DNA of 64,000 bases from JBBROS01 sp965260935 (GTDB lineage: Bacteria > Pseudomonadota > Alphaproteobacteria > Acetobacterales > Acetobacteraceae), in contig OZ253374.1 of the NCBI GenBank assembly GCA_965260935.1, positions 3,162,001 through 3,226,000 on the forward strand, written 5' to 3'. Below, piece by piece: positions 58,405 to 64,000 of the stretch. Under the pieces are notes generated by a model. The model was not told the DNA's origin, did no database searches, and worked only from the letters and a program-made list of their open reading frames with translations. How positions within the stretch are numbered: position 1 is the stretch's first letter; every line of letters starts with the position of its first letter. The translations under genes and the position numbers were made by a program.

Positions 58405-58964
58405 TCGGTCTCCGGACGGAACAGCACGCCGTGTTCGGTGGCGACGGCGTCGAGGCAGGCGTCATGCGGGAGGGTGGGGACGGCGCCGGCCTGCTGCAAG
58501 GCGTGGGCGCAGCCGATGGTCCGGATGCCGGGCAGGGCGGCGATGGTGCGGTCGTAGTAGCCGCCGCCATAGCCGAGCCGGCGGCAGGACGCGTCAAAGG
58601 CGAGCAGGGGGACGAGGAGGAGGCCGGGGACGGCGACGGGGCCGTCCGGGCGGGCGGTGCCGAAGCGTTCGCGGAGCATGGGGGTGCCGGGCCGCCAGAG
58701 GCGGAAGACGAGCGGTTGGCCGCGGGGCGGGGTTTCCGGCAGGGCGACCCTATTGCCGCGGGCGAGCAGGGCCAGCAGCAACGGGCGGATGTCGATCTCG
58801 TCGCCCATGGGCCAGTAGCCGGCGACGGTCAGGCGGGGCGGGGGCGGGCAGCGCGCGAGGACGTGGCCGGCCAAGCGGATGCCGTGGCCTGGCGGCGCGC
58901 CTTGCCGGAGTGCGGCCATGCGCTGCCGGAGGGCGGCTTTGGCTAAGGGGTGCGGTGCCGCCAT
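58386..58964 (-). CDS. 5-formyltetrahydrofolate cyclo-ligase
   Basis: 192 residues. ALRQRMAALRQGAPPGHG basic N-terminus, GYWPMGDEIDIRPLLLALLA, VALPETPPRGQPLVFR, and the conserved ATP/folate loop FDASCRRLGYGGGYYDRTIA. Converts 5-formyl-THF to 5,10-methenyl-THF with ATP. In proteobacteria this gene (ygfA/fau) commonly lies next to zapA and 6S RNA, as here. Confidence 0.94.
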   Translation of the reverse strand: MAAPHPLAKAALRQRMAALRQGAPPGHGIRLAGHVLARCPPPPRLTVAGYWPMGDEIDIRPLLLALLARGNRVALPETPPRGQPLVFRLWRPGTPMLRERFGTARPDGPVAVPGLLLVPLLAFDASCRRLGYGGGYYDRTIAALPGIRTIGCAHALQQAGAVPTLPHDACLDAVATEHGVLFRPETECASSS

Positions 58965-58965
58965 G

Positions 58966-59106
58966 GCCGTTGGCGTGTCATGCTCCCGAGACCTGCTAAC
59001 GCAGGTGGGCGCCGGATACCGTGACCACGGCCACGACAGAGCCAGCTCCCGAGGGAGTGCTTATCGGCCCCGGGCATGAGCTGCCTGACGCACCGGGCAG
59101 CACCGC
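58966..59106 (-). ncRNA. ssrS: 6S RNA
   Basis: The gap between zapA and the cyclo-ligase gene is where 6S RNA lies in most Proteobacteria. On the minus strand it holds features typical of the family: an apical hairpin (GTGGCC/GGTCAC), GGCGCCCACCTGC..GCAGGT followed by CTCGGGAGC near the 3' side, and a facing CTCCCTCGGGAGC on the 5' side. The long imperfect rod mimics open promoter DNA and binds sigma70-RNA polymerase. Ends are approximate, set by the promoter at 59113-59140 and the start of the next gene. Confidence 0.75.
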
Positions 59107-59112
59107 CGTTGC

Positions 59113-59140
59113 AATGTACGGTTTACGGGCGGGGAAACAA
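59113..59140 (-). promoter_or_regulatory. Sigma-70 promoter of 6S RNA
   Basis: On the minus strand TTGTTT (59140-59135) and TACATT (59118-59113) are spaced by 16 bases. Transcription would start near 59106, matching the predicted 5' end of the 6S RNA. Confidence 0.55.
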
Positions 59141-59176
59141 GTGGGGGGTCGGCTCACTGCTGTTCGGAAGATTGGC

Positions 59177-59497
59177 TCACTGCTGCTCGACGGCGGCGGC
59201 GATGCGCTCGGCGCGGGCGGCGAGCTGGCGCATACGGTCCTGGGAGGCGGTCTCCTCGGCGGGAGTCGTGCCGTTGCGGGCGGCTCGGATTTCGAGGGAT
59301 TGGTCGTGCAGCTCGTCGGCCATGAAGAGGGCGGCCATGACGAGGAGCTTGGCCTCGCCCGACTGGCTGCCGAGGGACTTGGCGCGGTTGACGCGGTCCT
59401 CGATCTGCTCGGCCATGGCGAAGAGGTGGCTTTCCTCGCCGTCCTTGCAGCCGATATTATAGGCGTAGCCGTTGATCTTGATGGTGACTTGGGACAT
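59177..59497 (-). CDS. zapA: Cell division protein ZapA
   Basis: 106 residues. MSQVTIKINGYAYNIGCKDG (beta hairpin) then a long helix: ESHLFAMAEQIEDRVNRAKS, LLVMAALFMADELHDQSLEI, and a C-terminal coiled coil. ZapA tetramers cross-link FtsZ filaments at the division site. Upstream neighbour of 6S RNA; it lies 4 bases after the small coiled-coil gene, so both are one unit. Confidence 0.94.
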   Translation of the reverse strand: MSQVTIKINGYAYNIGCKDGEESHLFAMAEQIEDRVNRAKSLGSQSGEAKLLVMAALFMADELHDQSLEIRAARNGTTPAEETASQDRMRQLAARAERIAAAVEQQ

Positions 59498-59501
59498 TCG
59501 G

Positions 59502-59651
59502 TCAGTCCTCCAGCCCGTCGCGCAGACGGGCGATCATTTGGTCGAGCCGGGTTGCCACTTCGGCGGCGACCGGGTCGGGCTTTTCCAGGCCGCGGGCGAT
59601 GCGGTCGAGCGCCGTGTCGATCCGGTTGATCAGTTCGTCATCTGGTCCCAT
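59502..59651 (-). CDS. Small coiled-coil protein upstream of zapA
   Basis: 49 residues from the ATG at 59651, chosen over an upstream GTG/ATG at 59705 because GAGGG lies at SD spacing. MGPDDELINRIDTALDRIAR and AAEVATRLDQMIARLRDGLE are strongly helical with heptad-like spacing. Small helical proteins in this position before zapA are common in Alphaproteobacteria; the role may concern division, but this is inferred only from the neighbour. Confidence 0.65.
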   Translation of the reverse strand: MGPDDELINRIDTALDRIARGLEKPDPVAAEVATRLDQMIARLRDGLED

Positions 59652-59707
59652 CGATTCGCCCTCGGTTCCCGGTTTACAGAAAGCGCGCAATAGCTTGAAG
59701 GTCAAGC

Positions 59708-60100
59708 ATGATGCTTCCGCCGGCGGTCGTTATCCATGGTCTTGACCACGCGCGGGCGGCGTTGCGGCCAGGGCGGGCGGTGCTGCTGCTGTCGGGGCCG
59801 GGGGCGGGCTGCTATGCGGGGGCGGGCTGGTGGCGGGCGCTGGTCGCCGCGGCGGATGCCTCGTCGCAGCCGGACGCGCTTGATTGCGGCGACCAGCCGG
59901 GGCGGGCGCTGGAGGCGCTGGCGACGGGGTGCCGGATCGTGATCCTGCACCCCTGCCCCGCTTTCGCGTCGGTGGCGGCGCGGGCGGGCGAAGCGACGGT
60001 GGTGTCCGAGCGGCCGGCGGCGCTTGACTTGCGGTTCCCCGGGGCGGAGCGGCGGTTGGGCGCCTGGCTGTCTGGTGACAAAGGGGCCGCCATCGGCTAA
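59708..60100 (+). CDS. Hypothetical protein before the aldolase gene
   Basis: 130 residues starting at ATG 59708 (or 59711). MLPPAVVIHGLDHARAALRP, AVLLLSGPGAGCYAGAGWWR, ALDCGDQPGRALEALATGCR, IVILHPCPAFASVAARAGEA. It has alpha/beta alternation suggestive of a small Rossmann-like fold but no recognised family. Divergent from the zapA unit; it lies 37 bases before the aldolase start. Confidence 0.7.
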   Translation: MMLPPAVVIHGLDHARAALRPGRAVLLLSGPGAGCYAGAGWWRALVAAADASSQPDALDCGDQPGRALEALATGCRIVILHPCPAFASVAARAGEATVVSERPAALDLRFPGAERRLGAWLSGDKGAAIG

Positions 60101-60137
60101 GCCGCGGGCGAGGACCGCAACGGATCAAGGGGCCACC

Positions 60138-61061
60138 ATGCAAGTCACGCCGGACGTGAAAACTATTCTTGACAAGTATGAGAGCGACAACCCGGGGACG
60201 AAGGGCAACTTGGCCCGCATCCTGATGCAGGGCAAGCTGGGCGGGACGGGCAAGCTGGTGATCCTGCCGGTCGACCAGGGGTTCGAGCACGGCCCGGCGC
60301 GGAGCTTCGCGCCTAATCCGGCCGCGTACGACCCGCACTACCACTTCAAGCTGGCGATGGAGGCGGGGCTGAGCGCGTATGCCGCGCCGCTGGGGATGAT
60401 AGAGGCGGGGGCGGACACCTTCGCGGGGGAAATCCCGACCATCCTCAAGCTGAACAGCAGCAACAGCCTGGCGACGGAGAAGGACCAGGCCGTGACCGGC
60501 TCGGTCAGCGACGCGCTGCGGCTCGGGTGCGCGGCCATCGGGTTCACGATCTATCCGGGGAGCGAGTACTGCTTCGACCAGATGGAGGAGCTGCGCGAGC
60601 TGGCGGAGGAGGCGAAGGACGCGGGGCTCGCGGTGGTGACGTGGAGCTATCCGCGCGGGCCGATGCTGGACAAGGCGGGGGAGACGGCGGTCGATATCTG
60701 CGCCTACGCGGCGCACATGGCGGCATTGATGGGTTCGCACATCATCAAGGTGAAGCCGCCGACCGACGTCATCAGCTTGGAAGCGGCGAAGAAGACGTAT
60801 CAGAGCCAGGATATCGACGTTTCGACCATGAAGGCACGGGTGCGGCACGTGGTGCAGGCGTGCTTCGCCGGGCGGCGAATCCTGGTGTTCTCCGGCGGCG
60901 AGGCGCAGGACAGCGTGGAGGCGATCCTGGAGCAGATCCGCGGCATGCGCGACGGCGGGGCCAACGGGAGCATCATCGGGCGCAACACGTTCCAGCGGCC
61001 TCAGGCGGAGGCGTTGAAGCTGCTCGCCAGCATCATCGACATTTACCTCGGCAAGAACTGA
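60138..61061 (+). CDS. Class I fructose-bisphosphate aldolase (DhnA/FbaB type)
   Basis: 307 residues from the ATG at 60138. VILPVDQGFEHGPARSFAPN, PTILKLNSSNSLATEKDQAV, TIYPGSEYCFDQMEELRELA, TWSYPRGP, HIIKVKPPTDVISLEA (Schiff-base Lys in IKVKPP) and GGANGSIIGRNTFQRP (phosphate site). Cleaves fructose-1,6-bisphosphate in glycolysis or runs in reverse. An ORF extension to 60024 is a shadow. thiE begins one base after its stop. Confidence 0.92.
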   Translation: MQVTPDVKTILDKYESDNPGTKGNLARILMQGKLGGTGKLVILPVDQGFEHGPARSFAPNPAAYDPHYHFKLAMEAGLSAYAAPLGMIEAGADTFAGEIPTILKLNSSNSLATEKDQAVTGSVSDALRLGCAAIGFTIYPGSEYCFDQMEELRELAEEAKDAGLAVVTWSYPRGPMLDKAGETAVDICAYAAHMAALMGSHIIKVKPPTDVISLEAAKKTYQSQDIDVSTMKARVRHVVQACFAGRRILVFSGGEAQDSVEAILEQIRGMRDGGANGSIIGRNTFQRPQAEALKLLASIIDIYLGKN

Positions 61062-61062
61062 A

Positions 61063-61716
61063 GTGAGCGAGGCGGCTGGCGATTGCCGGCTGTATCTCGT
61101 GACCCCGGCATCGGCCGATGCCGGGTTCGCCGACACGCTGGCCCGCGCATTGGACGCGGGCGACGTGGCGGCGGTGCAGCTTCGGCTGAAGGACGCGGAC
61201 GAGGATGCCTGGCGGCGGGCGACCGACGCGTTGCGGCCGGTGGCGCAGTCGCGCGGGGTGGCATTCCTGCTGAACGACCGGCCGGAATTGGTCCGGGCAA
61301 GCGGGTGCGACGGGGCGCACGTGGGGCAGACGGACACGCCGGCGCGGGAGGCGCGGCTGGTGATGGGGCCTGGGCTGATGCTGGGGGTGACGTGCCATGA
61401 CAGCCGGGACCTGGCGATGCAGGCCGGGGAGGATGGTGCGGACTACGTGGCGTTCGGGGCGTTCTTCCCGACGATGACGAAAGACGCGCCGACGCGGGCC
61501 GACCCCGAGATCATTGCCTGGTGGTCGGAGCTGATGGAGCTGCCTTGCGTGGCGATCGGGGGGATCACGGCTGCGAATTGCGCGCCGCTGGTGCAGGCGG
61601 GGGCGAACTTCCTGGCGGTGGTGGGCGGGGTTTGGGGGCATCCCGACGGCGCGGGCGCCGGGGTGAAGGCGATGAACGCGGCAATTGCGGCGGCGTACCA
61701 TTCGGCTGCCGGCTAG
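61063..61716 (+). CDS. thiE: Thiamine-phosphate synthase
   Basis: 217 residues from the GTG at 61063. CRLYLVTPASADAGFADTLA, AVQLRLKDADEDAW, FLLNDRPELVRASGCDGAHV, GQTDTPAREARLVMGPGLML, GVTCHDSRDLAMQAGEDGAD, YVAFGAFFPTMTKDAPTRAD and IGGITAANCAPLVQAGANFL. Joins HMP-PP and thiazole phosphate to make thiamine phosphate. No TPP riboswitch precedes the aldolase-thiE pair. Confidence 0.93.
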   Translation: MSEAAGDCRLYLVTPASADAGFADTLARALDAGDVAAVQLRLKDADEDAWRRATDALRPVAQSRGVAFLLNDRPELVRASGCDGAHVGQTDTPAREARLVMGPGLMLGVTCHDSRDLAMQAGEDGADYVAFGAFFPTMTKDAPTRADPEIIAWWSELMELPCVAIGGITAANCAPLVQAGANFLAVVGGVWGHPDGAGAGVKAMNAAIAAAYHSAAG

Positions 61717-61867
61717 GGCCTGTTCAAGAACAACCGCTACGACCCGATCGGGCGGACGAGTTCCTGGTCTTCGTTTTGCGGGGCGGCTTTGCCGGCGCGC
61801 TGCTGCGCTCATCGCATCCGGTCCTCGGCGCAACTGGCATCAATGGGCGCGGAATCCGACAGGCAAG

Positions 61868-62017
61868 CTACCGCGCTGACGAGCCGCTGCTCGTGCCGCC
61901 GCGTGCGCCGGTTTCCGGGTTCACGTTGGTCCGGCTTGGCTGGCCGGGCGGGCCGGTGACGGCGCTGGCGCATCCGGCAAGGCAGACGAGCGTCAGGATG
62001 ATTGCTGTGGGGCGCAT
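61868..62017 (-). CDS. Very small lipoprotein (49 residues)
   Basis: MRPTAIILTLVCLAGCASAV is a signal peptide with lipobox LAGC; Cys16 would be acylated. The short mature part is Gly/Ser/Pro-rich and ends TSSGSSAR. ATG at 62017, AAAGG SD eight bases upstream, stop TAG at 61868. Located 33 bases downstream of the next lipoprotein gene on the same strand, so they may be co-transcribed. The 151 bases between thiE and this gene show no other gene. Confidence 0.55.
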   Translation of the reverse strand: MRPTAIILTLVCLAGCASAVTGPPGQPSRTNVNPETGARGGTSSGSSAR

Positions 62018-62050
62018 CGGATGGGCCTTTTCGGTTAGGGGCGTGCCGGG

Positions 62051-62413
62051 TCAGCCGCAGCCGTTGCCGCGGAGGTTCCAGGTAACCATGCGGCCGTCGG
62101 CGATGTCGATGGTGGTTTCGCAGCCTCGCTCGATGACGGCCGGCGGGAAGGCCGTGCCGTAGCCGTAGCCGAACCCCGGGCCGTAGAAGCCGTTGCCGAA
62201 GAAGAGCGAGGTGGTCGGGTAGACGGCGGTGCTGCGCTGCTCGTAGGCGAGGAAGGTGTGGCCGCCGGCCTGGAAGGTGCGGGTGGGGACGCCGAGCTGC
62301 CTGACGACGTCGGTCTCGGGCGCGCCGATGAGCGAATTGAGGTATGCGGTCCGGTCGACGCCCGGGGTGCAGGCTGCCAGCAGCAGGAGCGCAGCTAGGG
62401 ATGTCCGTCTCAT
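62051..62413 (-). CDS. Hypothetical lipoprotein
   Basis: 120 residues. Signal peptide MRRTSLAALLLLAACTPGVD with lipobox LAAC. Mature part: LNSLIGAPETDVVRQLGVPT, RTFQAGGHTFLAYEQRST, a Gly/Tyr/Phe stretch (NGFYGPGFGYGYGTAFP) and CETTIDIADGRMVTWNLRGN with terminal CG. The first part has the shape of small BamE/SmpA-like domains (V..LG.P). Probably outer-membrane anchored; function unknown. Confidence 0.72.
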   Translation of the reverse strand: MRRTSLAALLLLAACTPGVDRTAYLNSLIGAPETDVVRQLGVPTRTFQAGGHTFLAYEQRSTAVYPTTSLFFGNGFYGPGFGYGYGTAFPPAVIERGCETTIDIADGRMVTWNLRGNGCG

Positions 62414-62460
62414 GCAATAAAGATTGTGCGCGGATGAGGGGGCTGCAAGCTAGGGCCGCG

Positions 62461-63417
62461 TCAGGTCGCGGGGAGCCATTGCACCTGGCCGATGCGGTCC
62501 GCGCCGGAGGCGATCATGGCGAGGCGGTCGAAGCCGAGGGCGATGCCGGCGGCGGGGGGCATGCCGTGGCGGAGGGCGGCGAGGAAGTCCTCGTCGGGCG
62601 GCCAGTCGGGGCCGGAGATGGCGTGGCGGCGGGCGCGGTCGATGGTGAAGCGGGCGGCCTGCTCGTGGGCGTCGGTCAGTTCCTCGAAGGCGTTGGCGAG
62701 TTCCATGCCGCAGACGAACAGCTCGAAGCGGAGGGCGACGCGGGGGTCGGCGGGGTCGCGCCGGGCCAGGGCGGCTTGGGCGGCGGGCCAGTGGGTGAGG
62801 AAGGTGGGGCGGGCGCGGCCGAGATGAGGCTCGACGCGTTCGAGCAGGAGGCGGAAGAAGAGGTCTTCCCAGTTCTCGCCGGGCCGCAGCTCGGCGTTCG
62901 CCGAGGCTGCGAGGGCGGCGGCGTTTCCGGCGGTGGCGAGCACGTCGGCGCCGGCGTGGCGGTGGAAGGCTTCGGCGACAGTGAGACGCTCGAACTGGTC
63001 GAGGCGGGTTTCGACGCCGCCGCTCTTGACTGCGGGGGGGAGGACAGCGCGGAGGAACGCCTCGGTCTCGTCCATCAGCCCGGCGAAGCCAAGGCCGGGG
63101 CGATACCATTCCAGCATGGTGAACTCGATCTGATGGCGGGCGCTGCCCTCGCGGTCGCGCCAAACGCGGGCGAGCTGCATGATGGGGCCCGCGCCCGCGA
63201 CCAGCAGCTTTTTCATGGCGAACTCCGGGCTGGTGTGGAGCCAGAGGGTTCGGGCTGCGCCGTACGGGTCGGCGGCTTCGGTGCGCAGGGCGTGGAGATG
63301 GACCTCTTCGCCGGGGGTGGGGACGGCGTAGGGGGTTTCGACCTCGGTGTAGTTGCGGGCGGCGAAGAAGGCGCGGGTGGCGGCGGCGAGCAGGGCGCGG
63401 CGGCGGAGAAAGGGCAA
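62461..63417 (-). CDS. epmA: Elongation factor P lysyltransferase EpmA-like (GenX/PoxA)
   Basis: 318 residues resembling the catalytic core of class II lysyl-tRNA synthetase without the anticodon-binding domain. FFAARNYTEVETPYAVPTPG (motif 1 region), LHTSPEFAMKKLLVAGAGPI, VWRDREGSARHQIEFTMLEW (motif 2), FELFVCGMELANAFEELTDA and GIALGFDRLAMIASGADRIG (motif 3). Attaches beta-lysine to EF-P. The start is uncertain: no ATG/GTG is in frame; TTG at 63417 is used, but conserved-looking residues (PPWHPDSLAARL) continue upstream to a possible CTG near 63465. The efp gene is not in the window. Confidence 0.85.
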   Translation of the reverse strand: MPFLRRRALLAAATRAFFAARNYTEVETPYAVPTPGEEVHLHALRTEAADPYGAARTLWLHTSPEFAMKKLLVAGAGPIMQLARVWRDREGSARHQIEFTMLEWYRPGLGFAGLMDETEAFLRAVLPPAVKSGGVETRLDQFERLTVAEAFHRHAGADVLATAGNAAALAASANAELRPGENWEDLFFRLLLERVEPHLGRARPTFLTHWPAAQAALARRDPADPRVALRFELFVCGMELANAFEELTDAHEQAARFTIDRARRHAISGPDWPPDEDFLAALRHGMPPAAGIALGFDRLAMIASGADRIGQVQWLPAT

Positions 63418-63544
63418 GCGGGCGGCGAGGCTGTCGGGGTGCCAGGGGGGAGCAGGGCCGTTCAGCGGCGGTGGCCCCGGCGCATTTTCCGTCCGGGGGC
63501 GCGATCATTGTTTGCCAAGGCGGCAGCCTCGTGCAGAACGATGG

Positions 63545-63927
63545 TCACCAGATCGTCCTGACATCGTAGGCAGCGAAGACTTGGTCCGAGGTAATGATCG
63601 TCATCTTGCTGCGTTGCGCCGAGGCGATCAGCATACGGTCCATCGGGTCCTTGTGCAGTTGGGGAGGTTGTTGGCGGCCTCGGCGTCCGCCCACTCGAAA
63701 GGCTGCTGCCGGAAGCCTTGGTCGGCCAGCAGGGCGGAGAAGGTGGGCCAGCGTCCCCACACGCGCGGCAGCTTTCCCAGCGCCGCTTTGCGGGTGATCT
63801 CCCATACCGTTGTCGGCAGCACGGCAATCTCGCTGTCCCGCATGACGGACGCGGCCTTGGGCATGGCCGACTCCAGGTCCGGTTGGGTGAGGAAGACGAT
63901 CAGCGCGCAGGCGTCGGCCAGGAACAT
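63545..63927 (-). pseudogene. PIN-domain (VapC-type) toxin gene broken by a frameshift
   Basis: From the ATG at 63927 one frame reads MFLADACALIVFLTQPDLES, AVLPTTVWEITRKAALGKLP and FEWADAEAANNLP; the next frame continues with QLHKDPMDRMLIASAQRSK and MTIITSDQVFAAYDVRTIW. Together they form one PIN domain with first Asp, ITRKAA, DPMDRMLIA and TSDxxF motifs. The frames join in the short C-run (+ strand GGGG, ~63658-63661), where a single base appears missing. So the toxin is probably inactive unless the base is a sequence error. Its ATG overlaps the antitoxin stop (TGATG). Confidence 0.7.
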
Positions 63928-64000
63928 CAGGCGGGCCAGCCCTCCGCGGCCAGCTCCTCGTCGGTCATCGGGGCGAAGGTCGCGGGATCAAAGGCGAAGT
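63927..64000 (-). CDS. Probable antitoxin of the PIN toxin (C-terminal end only)
   Basis: Only the last ~24 residues are in the window (ending TFAPMTDEELAAEGWPA). The stop codon overlaps the toxin start by one base, the normal antitoxin-toxin arrangement. The type (Phd-, AbrB- or RHH-like) cannot be told from this stretch. Confidence 0.5.
   Translation of the reverse strand, partial: FAFDPATFAPMTDEELAAEGWPA

Noticed and set aside
60024..60137. TPP riboswitch upstream of the aldolase-thiE pair
   Set aside because: No conserved thi-box sequence was seen, and the stretch is occupied by the preceding small gene.
61717..61867. Possible transposase fragment after thiE
   Set aside because: Translations in all frames gave no recognisable transposase motif.

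Overview
The window reads as high-GC alphaproteobacterial chromosome, most likely Rhodospirillales (Acetobacteraceae-like). Three things point there: a complete NepR/EcfG/PhyR general-stress-response (GSR) locus, found only in Alphaproteobacteria; the joined tilS-cpoB-pal-tolBARQ-ybgC-ruvBAC-yebC block; and a zapA-6S RNA-5-FTHF cyclo-ligase block. No rRNA, tRNA, CRISPR array, transposase or integrase was seen.

Layout. 0-9 kb holds mixed metabolism: a partial aldehyde dehydrogenase, a class I/II aminotransferase, RecQ, an OmpA-like lipoprotein, the CydDC exporter and an M20 amidohydrolase. 8.6-12 kb is the GSR locus: a HisKA_2-type sensor kinase, NepR, two adjacent EcfG-like sigma factors and a divergent PhyR. 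12-28.7 kb is one tightly packed, translationally coupled operon: glgE, treS-maltokinase fusion, glgB, treZ, malQ, treY, otsA. A strong hairpin follows it. These enzymes can form a closed loop: trehalose to maltose to maltose-1-phosphate to branched alpha-glucan and back to trehalose. OtsA adds a separate entry through trehalose-6-phosphate. Its position beside the GSR regulators suggests a stress role.

29-39 kb is a catabolic region. It has a Dpp/Opp-type ABC importer split into two blocks (binding protein and permeases; two ATPases), with four oxidoreductases: a zinc alcohol dehydrogenase, a tartrate/D-malate dehydrogenase-like enzyme, a ribitol 2-dehydrogenase-like SDR and an iron alcohol dehydrogenase. 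39-42.3 kb is a lower-GC insertion carrying a glycosyltransferase and a small companion protein, with no visible mobility genes. 42.4-43.8 kb has a DUF427 protein and a lipoprotein.

43.8-63 kb is housekeeping: folP, ftsH (with an intrinsic terminator whose U-tract almost touches the folP start codon), tilS, the Tol-Pal envelope system, ybgC, RuvABC, yebC, an EAL-domain remnant, ymdB, cyclo-ligase, 6S RNA, zapA, class I aldolase, thiE, small lipoproteins and an EpmA-like EF-P lysyltransferase. The right end has a PIN-domain toxin broken by a frameshift, with the 3' end of its likely antitoxin running off the window.
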